NCBI RefSeq assembly: GCF_009729555.1
Contig: NZ_WODC01000003.1
Location: 124,001 to 188,000 of the forward strand
Direction of reading: 5' to 3'
Origin: Pseudodesulfovibrio alkaliphilus
GTDB lineage: Bacteria > Desulfobacterota > Desulfovibrionia > Desulfovibrionales > Desulfovibrionaceae
Length of the DNA: 64,000 bases
The position numbers and the translations under genes are program-made. Shown here piece by piece: positions 17,569-26,538 of this stretch (position 1 is its first letter; every line of letters starts with the position of its first letter). Below the pieces are notes generated by a model. The model was not told the origin of the DNA and did not search any database. It saw only the letters and a program-made list of their open reading frames with translations.

Positions 17569-19128
17569 ATGTCCCCAAGGGCGGCGACATATTTTCTGCT
17601 GGCCATGGCGGGCGGCGCCTTCTTCGGCGGGCAGACCTGCCCGCTCATCGAAGGGCTGGCCGCCCCGCTGTTGTGGCTGCTCCTGCTGTTGCCCCTGGCC
17701 CTGGCCATGCTTGTGCGCTCCCTGGCCCTGCCCCCGCTGCTTTCCCGACGCCCCCCGGCGCTACGGGCCCGTCTCCAGCTCGTCGTGGACCTTGGCCTGT
17801 TCGCCGCGGCAGCCTTGGTCACGGCCGTTGCCCTGCGGCTGACCTTTGGCTTCGGCCTCCTGGAAAGCGGTCTCAAGCTGGCCCTGGGTGTATTCGCCAT
17901 CGGCGTGTTCGCCAGCCTTGATCTCGCCCTGGAGCGCGAACGCGAGACCATCCGCCTGGCCAAGCCAGGCAGAAGCTTTACCCGCGAGCAGAGCCCTCCA
18001 TGCCGGGTCGTGTCCATCGCCAGCCAGTTCATCCTGGTGACCACGGCAGTGGTTTCCCTCGCCGCCGCCGTCCTTCTGGTCATGCTCCTGGGAGACATCC
18101 GCTGGCTTTCGGAGCAGGGCCTCAGCCCGGCCTCGCTCCCCTTCCTGGGTCCTGCCGTGCTCGGGGAGATCCTCCTTGTCATGGCCGCGCTGCTGGCCCT
18201 GATAGTCAACCTGGCCGTGTCCTACTCCCGCAACCTGCGTCTGCTTTTCGCCAACCAGACCGCTGTGCTCGAAGCCGTCAGCCGGGGCGACCTCTCCCGG
18301 AACGTGCCCGCCGTCACCTGCGATGAAATGGGCGTCATCGCTGCCCATACCAACGCCATGATCGCCAGTCTGCGCGACGGCCAACGTCTGCGCGACGGAT
18401 TACGCATCGCCGTGGAGGTGCAGCAGAACCTGCTGCCTGATCAGGCTCCGGCACTGCCCGGCCTTGATCTGGCAGGGGCAGCCGTTTTCTCCGAGGAAAC
18501 GGGGGGCGACTTCTTCGACTACATCGGCTGCGACGACGAGGTCTGCGGCCGCGTGGCCGTGGCCGTGGGCGATGTGTCGGGCCACGGCATCGGCGCGGCC
18601 CTGCTCATGGCCGCCGGGCGCGCCCTGGTCCGTCAGAGCGCGGCCTCGCCCGGCTCCCCGGCCCGCAACATCACCACCGCCAACCGCCATCTGACCCGTG
18701 ACATCGACGACACGGGCCGGTTCATGACGCTGTTCTTCGTGGTCCTCGATCCTGCGGCCAGGGAGGCCACCTGGGTCAACGCGGGCCATCAGCCGCCCCT
18801 GCTCCACGACCCTGCCGACAACAGCTTCCGAGAGCTTCGGGGCCGGGACATCCCGCTGGGCGTGGATCGGGAGTGGCGCTTTCACCAGGAAACCATGCCC
18901 CTGCCAGGGCCGGGCCAGACCATGCTCATAGGCACCGACGGCCTGTGGGAGGCCCAGAACCGCCAGGGAGATATGTTCGGCCACGAGCGGGTGCGGCAGG
19001 TCCTGCGCGACAACTCGGGCGCGGATGCGCGGCAACTGGTCAGCGCCCTGCTCGCAGCCGTGGCCGACTTTGCCGGGGCCACACCCCAGGACGACGACAT
19101 CACCCTCGTGGTCGTCAAGGGAGTCTGA
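17569..19128 (+). CDS. HAMP-SpoIIE membrane serine phosphatase
   Basis: 519 residues. Several N-terminal helices fill about 1-215 (LLWLLLLLPLALAMLVRSLA, FILVTTAVVSLAAAVLLVML and LLVMAALLALIVNLAVSY), then a HAMP-like linker (about 220-275) and a SpoIIE/PP2C phosphatase domain (about 285-519). The metal sites are visible as EETGGDFFDYIG, VAVGDVSGHGIGAALLMA and TDGLWEAQNRQGDMFG. Enzymes of this type usually dephosphorylate an anti-sigma-factor antagonist, RsbU-style. No partner genes lie next to it. GGAGGAGCC before the ATG fixes the start. Confidence 0.88.
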   Translation: MSPRAATYFLLAMAGGAFFGGQTCPLIEGLAAPLLWLLLLLPLALAMLVRSLALPPLLSRRPPALRARLQLVVDLGLFAAAALVTAVALRLTFGFGLLESGLKLALGVFAIGVFASLDLALERERETIRLAKPGRSFTREQSPPCRVVSIASQFILVTTAVVSLAAAVLLVMLLGDIRWLSEQGLSPASLPFLGPAVLGEILLVMAALLALIVNLAVSYSRNLRLLFANQTAVLEAVSRGDLSRNVPAVTCDEMGVIAAHTNAMIASLRDGQRLRDGLRIAVEVQQNLLPDQAPALPGLDLAGAAVFSEETGGDFFDYIGCDDEVCGRVAVAVGDVSGHGIGAALLMAAGRALVRQSAASPGSPARNITTANRHLTRDIDDTGRFMTLFFVVLDPAAREATWVNAGHQPPLLHDPADNSFRELRGRDIPLGVDREWRFHQETMPLPGPGQTMLIGTDGLWEAQNRQGDMFGHERVRQVLRDNSGADARQLVSALLAAVADFAGATPQDDDITLVVVKGV

Positions 19129-19182
19129 CCCCCGGCGCAGGATTTTCTGGATTCCCGGATCGAAACCCCGTATTGCCAGCCC

Positions 19183-19860
19183 ATGACCAAGTCCGTACCG
19201 ACACCGGCCGACGTGGCCGCCGCCGCCCGCAGGCTCGGCCGCCCCGTGACCGAGGCCCAGGCCGCGTCCCTGGCCCAGTACCTCGGCCAGCTCGTCAAAT
19301 GGAACGCCAGGATGAATCTGGTGGGACCGGCGGATTGGACCGCCATCTTTGACACCCTGGTGGTGGACAGCCTGTATCTGGCTGATTTTCTCAATGGGCT
19401 TCAGCTGGGCGACACCCCGCTATGCCTCGACCTCGGAGCCGGAGCCGGACTGCCCGGAATTCCCTTGCGGACGATCTGGCCTCGGGGGGAATACTGGCTG
19501 GTGGAGAGCCGCGACAAACGGGCCACCTTTCTCCGCTCGGCGGTGGGCAGGCTCGGGCTGGCCGCAACCCACGTCTTCCACGGCCGGGCCGAAGAGGTCC
19601 TGGACAGCCTTGCCCTCCGGGGCAACCACGCCACCGCCGACCTGATCGTCAGCCGGGCCTTCATGCCCTGGCGCGAGCTGCTTCCCTTTGTGCGGCCCAT
19701 GCTCAGGCCCTGGGGCACAGTGGTCATCCTGGCCAATACCCCGCCCCCGCCCGAGGCGGAACTGCCCGCCGGATGGTCACCGGCCGAGGCGGCCAGCTAC
19801 CCGGCTGGCGGGAAAACCCGATATTTCTGGCCGCTGCAACGGGTCGAGCCTCAGCCCTGA
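19183..19860 (+). CDS. rsmG: 16S rRNA (guanine-527-N7) methyltransferase RsmG
   Basis: 225 residues, the usual length. The N-terminal motif QLVKWNARMNLVGPADW and the SAM-binding loop CLDLGAGAGLPGIPL are diagnostic, followed by VESRDKRATFLRSAVGRLGL and the late motif LIVSRAFMPWRELLPF. It methylates G527 of 16S rRNA. The ribosome site before the ATG is weak. The 3' end overlaps the end of the next gene on the opposite strand by 10 bases. Confidence 0.94.
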   Translation: MTKSVPTPADVAAAARRLGRPVTEAQAASLAQYLGQLVKWNARMNLVGPADWTAIFDTLVVDSLYLADFLNGLQLGDTPLCLDLGAGAGLPGIPLRTIWPRGEYWLVESRDKRATFLRSAVGRLGLAATHVFHGRAEEVLDSLALRGNHATADLIVSRAFMPWRELLPFVRPMLRPWGTVVILANTPPPPEAELPAGWSPAEAASYPAGGKTRYFWPLQRVEPQP

Positions 19861-20129
19861 GGACCGTCCTTGTCCCCATTTTCCGCCGCAGCGCCGCCTT
19901 CGGCCTCCAGGGCCGCGTCCACGCCCTCCTCGCTGGTCAGCGAGGCATACGCGTCCTTGAAGATGAGCTTGGTGGCCAGCACGTCGGCCAGCTCCCCGAG
20001 ATCCATCAGGGTTTCCAGGAACTCGATGATGGCCAGCCGCCGCTCCTCCTCGCCGTGCTCGAATTCAAAGGCACAGTCGCCGCTGGCGAAATAGCTCTCC
20101 ACGCGCTTCAGATAGTCGATGTCCAGCAT
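19851..20129 (-). CDS. Small acidic protein, unknown function
   Basis: 92 residues, strongly acidic. A helical body (MLDIDYLKRVESYFASGDCA, then AIIEFLETLMDLGELADVLA) leads to a low-complexity Ala/Glu/Gly tail (EEGVDAALEAEGGAAAENGD). I do not recognise a Pfam family; small proteins of this style occur next to rlmH in related genomes, as far as I recall. GAGGGACC precedes the ATG. It lies 12 bases downstream of rlmH on the same strand, so the two are co-transcribed. Confidence 0.75.
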   Translation of the reverse strand: MLDIDYLKRVESYFASGDCAFEFEHGEEERRLAIIEFLETLMDLGELADVLATKLIFKDAYASLTSEEGVDAALEAEGGAAAENGDKDGPQG

Positions 20130-20141
20130 GGTCCCTCTGCG

Positions 20142-20612
20142 TCAATCATGATGGTATGGCATGTTTTTCAGGATGGTGGCGGCCCGGTACAACTGCTCCA
20201 GCAACATCAGCCGGGCCAGTTCGTGGGGCAGGGTCATGTCGCTGAGGCGGATGCTCGCCCGCGCCGCCGCCTTGACCTCGTTCGACAGGCCGAAGGGGCC
20301 GCCGATGACAAATACCGGCCGCTGGTTGGGGGCGTCCGTCCACTTCTCCACAAAGGCGGCAAACTGGCGCGAGGTGAGCCGGTCGCCGCCCTCGTCGAGA
20401 ATGACCGGCACATCGCCGGACGCCAGCCGGGACAGGATGGCCTCTCCCTCCTTGCGGCTGCGCTCTGCGGGCGGCAGCTTGCCCGGACCGTCCCTGATCA
20501 CGGCCTCGTCGATCCTGAAGAACCGCGACAGCTTCTTCCAGTACAGGTCGCACCCGTCACGGGAAAAGGACTCCTTGAGCCTGCCCACCCATATGAAACC
20601 CATGGCGCTCAT
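20142..20612 (-). CDS. rlmH: 23S rRNA (pseudouridine-1915-N3) methyltransferase RlmH
   Basis: 156 residues, the size of the SPOUT-fold RlmH family. The diagnostic C-terminal knot is present: FVIGGPFGLSNEVKAAARAS, LSDMTLPHELARLMLLEQLY and RAATILKNMPYHH. The ILDEGG-like motif appears as VILDEGGDRLTSRQFA. It methylates pseudouridine 1915 in helix 69 of 23S rRNA. Placed with rsmG and the metallophosphoesterase, it forms part of a small housekeeping block. Confidence 0.95.
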   Translation of the reverse strand: MSAMGFIWVGRLKESFSRDGCDLYWKKLSRFFRIDEAVIRDGPGKLPPAERSRKEGEAILSRLASGDVPVILDEGGDRLTSRQFAAFVEKWTDAPNQRPVFVIGGPFGLSNEVKAAARASIRLSDMTLPHELARLMLLEQLYRAATILKNMPYHHD

Positions 20613-20646
20613 TCCGTCCCCTTCCTCCGCCGCCTCGGATGGCGCA

Positions 20647-21303
20647 TCAGACGCTCATCAGGTCGGCCGAGAGCGCGCCCTCGCGGTATTCGATGCGCAC
20701 GAACCCGCCGCCCGCCAGCATGCCCGGATTGATGACCGTGCTGTGCCCTATGCGGTCCACGGCCCTGGACTCGTGAATGTGGCCGGTCAGGACCAGGGCC
20801 GGGCGCGTGCGCTCGATGAAGGCCCGCACGCCGGGGCTGCCCACATGCTGGCCGTTGCCCAGCCGGTCCACGCCTGAGCCCAGAGGCGGCTCGTGCACGG
20901 CCACGATCAAGGCGTCGAAATGCGCTGCCTGGGCGTGAGTGGCGTCGAGCCAGCCCGCCAGAGTTTCCTCGGCCACCTCGCCCGGCGTGCCAAAGGGCGT
21001 GGGTGTGGAATAGCCGACTCCCATCAGCCCCAGGCCGGGGGCAAGCTCCCTCACCCGCAGATGGATGTCCATGCCCCGCTCCACGAGCCGGGCCTGCACC
21101 GCCTCGGTGTCCATGTTGCCCGGCAGGGCCAGGATGCGCGGATTGAAGTCGGCCACCGCGCCGACAACCCGGTCGGCCGACTCCCGGCCGCCCCGGTTGG
21201 TCAGGTCGCCAGTAATGATCACCCCGCTGGCCCGGGCCAGACCGGGGATCGAGCCCAGCACCCCGGTGCTTTCGTGAACATCGCCAAAGGCTATCCAGTA
21301 CAT
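20647..21303 (-). CDS. Metallophosphoesterase
   Basis: 218 residues from the ATG at 21303. The calcineurin-like metal motifs are in order: FGDVHES, VIITGDLTNRGG, ALPGNMDTE, VAVHEPPLG and LTGHIHESRA. This is a compact YfcE/MJ0936-like fold, usually a phosphodiesterase; the substrate is unknown. An open frame extends upstream to 21504 but lies inside the protease gene, so I set the start at the ATG that gives the canonical N-terminus (MYWIAFGDVH). It is co-directional with the Lon-like gene, 13 bases upstream. Confidence 0.88.
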   Translation of the reverse strand: MYWIAFGDVHESTGVLGSIPGLARASGVIITGDLTNRGGRESADRVVGAVADFNPRILALPGNMDTEAVQARLVERGMDIHLRVRELAPGLGLMGVGYSTPTPFGTPGEVAEETLAGWLDATHAQAAHFDALIVAVHEPPLGSGVDRLGNGQHVGSPGVRAFIERTRPALVLTGHIHESRAVDRIGHSTVINPGMLAGGGFVRIEYREGALSADLMSV

Positions 21304-21316
21304 GGCGCGGCCTCCT

Positions 21317-23731
21317 CTATTTTCTGCCCTCGGCGGCCACGGCAAGGCGGGTAAGCTCGGCCAGCCGCGCATCCACCAGCCGGTACAGGGTGCCCGTGGG
21401 GTACTGGCCGTTCCTGCCCCGCACCCCGCAGCGCATTCCGGTGAGGATGTACATGGCCTCCTCGATGGTCCGCACCGGGAAAATGTGGAACCGCCCCTCG
21501 TCAACGGCCTGGACGATCTCGTCCTTGAGCATCAGGTTGACCACGTTATCTGCGGGCAGGATGACTCCCTGACGCCCGGAGAGCTTACGACGGCGGCAGA
21601 CCTCGAAGAATCCCTCAATCTTGCGATTGACCCCGCCCACGGCCATGACTGCGCCCGACTGGGACACCGCTCCGGTGAAGGCGCAGGAAAGGTTGATGGG
21701 CGCTCCGGACAGGGCCGAGAGCAGGGAGGCAAGCTCCGCGCCCGAGGCCGAGTCGCCCTCAATGCCCGCGTAGGACTGCTCGAAGCACAGGGAGCCGGTC
21801 AGGACGATGGGCTTGTCCTGGGCAAAGAGGCGCACCAGATAGGACTTGATGATCATCATGCCCTTGGTGTGGATGGGGCCGCCCAGCTGGGCCTCGCGCT
21901 CCAGGTCGAGAATGCCGCCGTGGCCCACGCCCACGGTGCAGGAAATCTGGTGGGGTAGGCCGATCTCGTAATCGCCGAACTGGGTAACGGACAACCCGTT
22001 GGCCAGTCCCACGGCATGGCCGCTGGTCTGCACCTTGATCACCTGCCGATCGTACTCGGTCATGAACTCCTCTTCATAGAGGTTGACCCGGTAGTCCTTG
22101 GCGGCCACGGCCGACCTGAGATCGGCCGGGCCGACCTCGCCCCGCCCGGCCATGCGGGCCATGGCCGAAGCCTCGATCATCCGCTCGCGCAGCAGGGGAA
22201 TGTAGAGCGAAAGGCGCTTCTGGTCCTCCACCAGCCGGGAGCCGAAATCCACAAGCCCGGCCATGGCGTCGCGGGTGAAGGGGAGCAGCTCCGACTCGGC
22301 AGCGATCTGGCCGATGACGTGCAGATAGTTGCGGATGCTGGCGGCGTTTCGCGTGGCCGCGTGCTGCATGTGCGCCTTGAGCTTGAAGAACTTGTCGAAC
22401 CTGTCGTCGTTGTAGAGGAGAATTTCGTAATGCTCCTCGGTGCCGATGAGGATGACCTTGAGCCGTAGGTCCACGGGGGCGGGCTGCAGGGTGCGGGCGC
22501 GGACCTGGTCCGGGTCCACAGGATCTTCGATGCGCGAATGGCCGGAACGCAGGGCGCGCAGCAGCCCCTCCCAGGAATTGGGATTGGAGAGCAGATCCTC
22601 GATATTGAGGACCAGGAATCCGCCGTTGGCCCGGTGGATGGCCCCGGCCTTGATCAGGGTGAAATCGGTGTAGAGCGCCCCCATCTCGGCCTCGCGCTCG
22701 ATGGAGCCGAGCAGGTTGAAGGCCGTGGGGTGGTCCTCCACCACCACGGGCGCCCCCTTGGTCTTGCCGTTGTCCACGAACAGGTTGACCTCGAAGCGGG
22801 TGAAGAAATCCTCGCCGCCGGGCGCCCCCTCGGGCATGAGCCCGGCCAGGGCGTTGTCACGCGGCATGAACTGGTCCACGTTATCGAGCACCTCGTCCTG
22901 CAGGGCCTGGAAATACTCGGGCAGCCCGTCCACAACCCTGAACCGCTCCACGACCTTGGCAAAACTCTCGTCGAGCACGGCTTTGGCCGCCTCGCGCTGA
23001 AGGTCCACCTCGGACTGGCGCATGTCCGCCTCGTTCTGGTTGATCTTGCGCAGGATGGCGCTGACGCTGGCCAGCAGCTCCTCGCCCTTGGTCTTGAGCT
23101 TCTTGCGCAGGGCCGGGCTCAAGGTCTCGAAGTCCTTGTCCGAGACCACCTGGCCGTCCACGATGGGCGAGAGCGTCAGCACGCCCTCCTCGTCGAGGCT
23201 TAGACTGAAGCTCTCCTTTTCGGCCGTGGCGTCCATCCTGTTGAAGAGTTCCTCGCGCCTGGAGTTGTACTTCTTGATCATCCGCTCGTGCTTCTTCTGG
23301 AACGCCTCCTTCTCGAAACGGGCCGGAATCTCCTGGCGGATGTGGGCCATGGCCTTGTGCTGAGCCTGCTTGAACTTGCGTCCCTGCCCGGCGGGCATCC
23401 GCACGACGATGGGGCTGTCGTTATCCTCGAAATTGTAGAGGTAGACCCAGTCGCACGGGGTTTCGGCACGGGCCGCAGCGGGCTTGAGAAAACTCATGAC
23501 AAAGTAGGTGCGGCCCATGTTGGGCTCGCCCGAGACATAGACATTGTGCTCGTTGCCCCTGATCTCAAGGGCCAGGGACAGGGCCTGGATGGCCCTGGGC
23601 TGGAATCTGGCGTGGACGTTTCGCTGGGGGATGTCTGCGCTGGAGGCGAAGGGTATCCGGGCCGGGTCCATGGCGGCCCGCAGCCTGTCGCCGCTCAGGC
23701 CCTTCACCAACGGGGTGGCGGTGTTGCTCAT
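21317..23731 (-). CDS. Lon-like ATP-dependent protease (LonB-type, AAA_32)
   Basis: 804 residues from the ATG at 23731. The N-terminal region has a degenerate P-loop (YVSGEPNMGRTY). The middle carries a long helical insertion (about 120-260) and an AAA core (GGFLVLNIEDLLSNPNSWEG). The C-terminal Lon protease domain has the catalytic Ser in EGDSASGAEL (S661) and Lys in VGGVNRKIEG (K704), the normal spacing of 43. Such proteases degrade or process cytoplasmic proteins, and no partner is known. It lies after the flagellar block on the same strand, 138 bases downstream of fliQ, and precedes the phosphoesterase gene. Confidence 0.88.
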   Translation of the reverse strand: MSNTATPLVKGLSGDRLRAAMDPARIPFASSADIPQRNVHARFQPRAIQALSLALEIRGNEHNVYVSGEPNMGRTYFVMSFLKPAAARAETPCDWVYLYNFEDNDSPIVVRMPAGQGRKFKQAQHKAMAHIRQEIPARFEKEAFQKKHERMIKKYNSRREELFNRMDATAEKESFSLSLDEEGVLTLSPIVDGQVVSDKDFETLSPALRKKLKTKGEELLASVSAILRKINQNEADMRQSEVDLQREAAKAVLDESFAKVVERFRVVDGLPEYFQALQDEVLDNVDQFMPRDNALAGLMPEGAPGGEDFFTRFEVNLFVDNGKTKGAPVVVEDHPTAFNLLGSIEREAEMGALYTDFTLIKAGAIHRANGGFLVLNIEDLLSNPNSWEGLLRALRSGHSRIEDPVDPDQVRARTLQPAPVDLRLKVILIGTEEHYEILLYNDDRFDKFFKLKAHMQHAATRNAASIRNYLHVIGQIAAESELLPFTRDAMAGLVDFGSRLVEDQKRLSLYIPLLRERMIEASAMARMAGRGEVGPADLRSAVAAKDYRVNLYEEEFMTEYDRQVIKVQTSGHAVGLANGLSVTQFGDYEIGLPHQISCTVGVGHGGILDLEREAQLGGPIHTKGMMIIKSYLVRLFAQDKPIVLTGSLCFEQSYAGIEGDSASGAELASLLSALSGAPINLSCAFTGAVSQSGAVMAVGGVNRKIEGFFEVCRRRKLSGRQGVILPADNVVNLMLKDEIVQAVDEGRFHIFPVRTIEEAMYILTGMRCGVRGRNGQYPTGTLYRLVDARLAELTRLAVAAEGRK

Positions 23732-23869
23732 CGGCTGCTCTCGTGTTCGTGGTGCGCGGTCAATGCGCCGCAGGGCGAAGATACGGATTTTCCCCGACGA
23801 TGTCACCCCGCTTCATGACCACTGCCGCTGCCAGGGCAAGGCCAAAGACGGAACGGCCGGGCGGGGGAG

Positions 23870-24139
23870 TTATTGAATGTAGTTGGGCAGGTTGAGGAAA
23901 AGATTGGTGGTGTAGGTCATCATCTTGTCCATGATCCAGGGAAAGGCGACCAGCAGGGTGATGAAGATGGCCACGATCTTGGGCACCATGGTCAGGGTCA
24001 TCTCCTGGATCTGGGTCGCGGCCTGCAGCACGGATATGAAGATACCCACCGCCATGCCCACCCCGAGCATGGGCAGGGCGATGGTCAGCGTGACCTCGAT
24101 GGCTTGTCGGGCGAAACCGACCACAAATTCAGGCGTCAT
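23870..24139 (-). CDS. fliQ: Flagellar export apparatus protein FliQ
   Basis: 89 residues, the standard length, with two membrane helices (about 16-40 and 52-75). The family pattern is MTPEFVVGFARQAIEVTLTI, MLGVGMAVGIFISVLQAATQ, then QEMTLTMVPKIVAIFITLLV. Together with FliP and FliR it forms the export gate in the basal body. GGAG precedes the ATG. It is last in the flagellar run; fliR and flhB do not follow, so they are elsewhere in the genome. Confidence 0.95.
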   Translation of the reverse strand: MTPEFVVGFARQAIEVTLTIALPMLGVGMAVGIFISVLQAATQIQEMTLTMVPKIVAIFITLLVAFPWIMDKMMTYTTNLFLNLPNYIQ

Positions 24140-24174
24140 GACGCACTACTCCCCGGGAACGCGGAAGCGCCCGG

Positions 24175-24948
24175 TCACTGAAAGGTGTTGACGAGGGACC
24201 CGACCAGCAGGCTCCACCCGTCCACGAGCACGAACAGCAATATCTTGAACGGCAGCGAGATCATGACCGGCGGCAGCATCATCATGCCCATGGCCAGGAG
24301 AATGGAGGCCACGACCATGTCCAGAATGAGAAACGGGATGTAGATGAGAAAGCCTATGGTGAAGCCGGTCTTGAGCTCGGAAATGGTAAAGGCCGCCACC
24401 AGCATGATGGTGCTGACCTCGTCGCGGTTCTTGGGCCGCTCTTCCTTGGTGATGGTGTAGAAGATGGAGAGGTCCTTTTCGCGGGTGTGCTTGAACATGA
24501 ACTCGCGAATGGGTGCCTGGGCCCGGTCAAGGGCCTCGTCGAAACGGATCTCCTCGGCCAGGTAGGGCTGGAGCGCCGTGTCGTTGATGGCCTTGCCCAC
24601 GGGCATCATGATAACCACGGTCATGAAAATGGCCAACCCGGCCATGATCTGGCTGGGCGGCATCTGCTGGGTGCCCATGGCCTGACGCAGAAAGTGGAAG
24701 ACGATGATGATCCGGGTGAAGGAGGTCATGGTCAGCATGATGGCCGGAGCCATGCTGAGAACGGTGAGCAGAAAGAGGATTTCGAGCAGGGTCGAGATTT
24801 CGCCCGGCTCGGCCTGCCCGGCGGCCAGCTCCATGGTCAGCTTGGGAATGACCGGCTCCTGGGCCAGGGCCAGACCGGGCAGCAGCGCCAGGGCGCCCGC
24901 CACACAGGCCAGAAGCGTCAAAAAGCGATGCGCCTTGCCCACGATCAT
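24175..24948 (-). CDS. fliP: Flagellar export apparatus protein FliP
   Basis: 257 residues with a signal peptide (about 1-29, ending ALA-Q) and four membrane helices. The family hallmarks are ILFLLTVLSMAPAIMLTMTS, FTRIIIVFHFLRQAMGTQQM and VASILLAMGMMMLPPVMISL. It is a core subunit of the flagellar type III export gate. Its ATG overlaps the fliO stop (ATGA), so the two are coupled. Confidence 0.96.
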   Translation of the reverse strand: MIVGKAHRFLTLLACVAGALALLPGLALAQEPVIPKLTMELAAGQAEPGEISTLLEILFLLTVLSMAPAIMLTMTSFTRIIIVFHFLRQAMGTQQMPPSQIMAGLAIFMTVVIMMPVGKAINDTALQPYLAEEIRFDEALDRAQAPIREFMFKHTREKDLSIFYTITKEERPKNRDEVSTIMLVAAFTISELKTGFTIGFLIYIPFLILDMVVASILLAMGMMMLPPVMISLPFKILLFVLVDGWSLLVGSLVNTFQ

Positions 24949-25355
24949 CCGTCCTCTCCCCTATTCGGGCGAATCTTTTTCCCAAGCAGGTCCGCAAAAC
25001 TCCCAGGGCCCGAAGAGCGGACAGGCGCGTCCGCCTCGTCCGGGCCAGCATCGGCGTCCTCAGAGGCCAGCAGGCTGATGCGCTCCTCGGTCACGCCCAG
25101 CAGAAAATCGCGGCCGCGAAAGCGCACCACGGCCACGCTCTGGCGGGCGCCAAGAACCAGTCGGCTCATCAGGCGGGGCGCCCCCTTGCCCCCGGTCCCG
25201 CCCAGGCCGTGAAAACCGATGCGCCGGAGCAGGTAGAAAGCCAGAAAAATGACGGCAAGCAACAGGCACAGGTAGCCCAGGGTGGTCAGGATGGAGACTC
25301 CCGAGTCCACCACGGGCAGCGCCATGGGCGCGGATGTGGCGTTGCCCTGGGCCAC
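24945..25355 (-). CDS. fliO: Flagellar protein FliO
   Basis: About 136 residues: a short periplasmic N-terminus, one membrane helix (about 22-42, ILTTLGYLCLLLAVIFLAFY) and the cytoplasmic FliO domain (LMSRLVLGARQSVAVVRFRG, then RDFLLGVTEERISLLA) with an acidic tail. FliO helps assemble FliP. The start is unsure: GTG at 25355, ATG at 25325 and TTG at 25367 (overlapping the fliN stop) are all in frame and none has a strong ribosome site. It sits between fliN and fliP, as in many flagellar operons. Confidence 0.85.
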   Translation of the reverse strand: MAQGNATSAPMALPVVDSGVSILTTLGYLCLLLAVIFLAFYLLRRIGFHGLGGTGGKGAPRLMSRLVLGARQSVAVVRFRGRDFLLGVTEERISLLASEDADAGPDEADAPVRSSGPGSFADLLGKKIRPNRGEDG

Positions 25356-25359
25356 GGCG

Positions 25360-25884
25360 CTAGCCAAGCTGCTTGACCCGCTCGATGGGACTGATGATGT
25401 CCGTGAGCCGGATGCCGAACTTCTCGTTGATGACCACGGCCTCGCCGCGGGCCACGAGCTTGCCGTTGACGTATATCTCAAGCGGTTCGCCGGCCAGCTT
25501 GTTCAGCTCCACCACCGATCCCTGGCCCAGCTGGAGCAGCTCGTTGATCAACAGCTTGGTGCGGCCCAGCTCGGCAGACACCTCAAGGGGGATGTCGAGA
25601 ATGAAGTCCAGGTCGCGCTTGCCGCCGGAAGGGGCGCCCTTGGCCGCGCTGCCCATGTCCTTGAACTCGTAGTCGTGGGTCTGCGTGGAGAGGAACGCCT
25701 GCTCCTTGTCGTGCTTGATCTCTTCCTGGGTGGTCTCGGCCAGGGCGGCCGCCCACTCGTCGGCCAGCGCCTCGTCGTCGCTGGACACATCAGCGCTGGC
25801 GGCCTCGGACGGGTCGGGAACGTCGTTGCCCTCAAGCAGCGCGTCGGCCCACTCCTGTGCCAGTTTGTCCTGATCATCGGCCAT
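25360..25884 (-). CDS. fliN: Flagellar motor switch protein FliN
   Basis: 174 residues. The C-terminal SpoA domain (about 85-174) has the FliN signature DFILDIPLEVSAELGRTKLL, then INELLQLGQGSVVELNKLAG and EKFGIRLTDIISPIERVKQL. The N-terminal 80 residues are an acidic, low-complexity extension (EWADALLEGNDVPDPSEAAS) that lengthens the protein beyond the usual 100-140. It forms the C-ring that binds phosphorylated CheY. Notably, fliM is not next to it. Confidence 0.93.
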   Translation of the reverse strand: MADDQDKLAQEWADALLEGNDVPDPSEAASADVSSDDEALADEWAAALAETTQEEIKHDKEQAFLSTQTHDYEFKDMGSAAKGAPSGGKRDLDFILDIPLEVSAELGRTKLLINELLQLGQGSVVELNKLAGEPLEIYVNGKLVARGEAVVINEKFGIRLTDIISPIERVKQLG

Positions 25885-25957
25885 GTCGTCACCTCGCGAA
25901 ATACGTTGTGCCCGTCAAAAAACCTGACGGCCCGCAAAGGGCCCTGCAAGAGACGTG

Positions 25958-26446
25958 CTACTGGATGACCATTTCCGTGATGTAGACACGCAGGACCGTG
26001 CCTCTTCCAAGAATCTGGTTGAGCCGGTCCACGATCTCCTGCTTCATCTCCACCTTGGCCTTTATCGTGGAGAGCGTGTCGTAGCTCTTGCTCGAAAGGA
26101 GCAGGAGCAGGGTATCCCTGATCCTGGCCTCGTTCCTGAGCAGATCGCTTTCCACCTTCTTGTCGCGCACCTCGACCTCGATGCCGAGCTTGAGATAGCG
26201 CCGCCCCAGCGGATCGGCCAGATTGACAAGGAAGGTGGGCATCGGCACGAGGATACCCTCGAGCGATTCGGGGAGCGGATCGGCCGAACCGCCTCGCTCT
26301 TCTGTCCGCGCCTCGTCGGACGGGGCCAAAAACATGGTGTAGCCGAAATACCCGCCCACCGCGAGGAGGATCAGCGCCACCGCGATGATGATCCACTTGA
26401 GCTTGCCGCTCTTCTTTCCTTCCTGGACAAGATCTTCTTCAGCCAT
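25958..26446 (-). CDS. fliL: Flagellar basal body-associated protein FliL
   Basis: 162 residues from the ATG at 26446. A short cytoplasmic end leads into one membrane helix (about 20-40, WIIIAVALILLAVGGYFGYT). The periplasmic FliL domain follows (VPMPTFLVNLADPLGRRYLK, then LGIEVEVRDKKVESDLLRNE and a final ILGRGTVLRVYITEMVIQ). It surrounds the stator complexes and supports torque. AGAGGTGG is well spaced from this ATG; the GTG at 26455 lies inside the ribosome site and is unlikely. Confidence 0.92.
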   Translation of the reverse strand: MAEEDLVQEGKKSGKLKWIIIAVALILLAVGGYFGYTMFLAPSDEARTEERGGSADPLPESLEGILVPMPTFLVNLADPLGRRYLKLGIEVEVRDKKVESDLLRNEARIRDTLLLLLSSKSYDTLSTIKAKVEMKQEIVDRLNQILGRGTVLRVYITEMVIQ

Positions 26447-26538
26447 GGTGGCCACCTCTGGTTTTCCTGTTTGGTCAGCCTGTCATAACGTGGTTTCGCG
26501 ATGTTTTCCAGACAAAGTTAAGAGCGTCCGGACCGGGC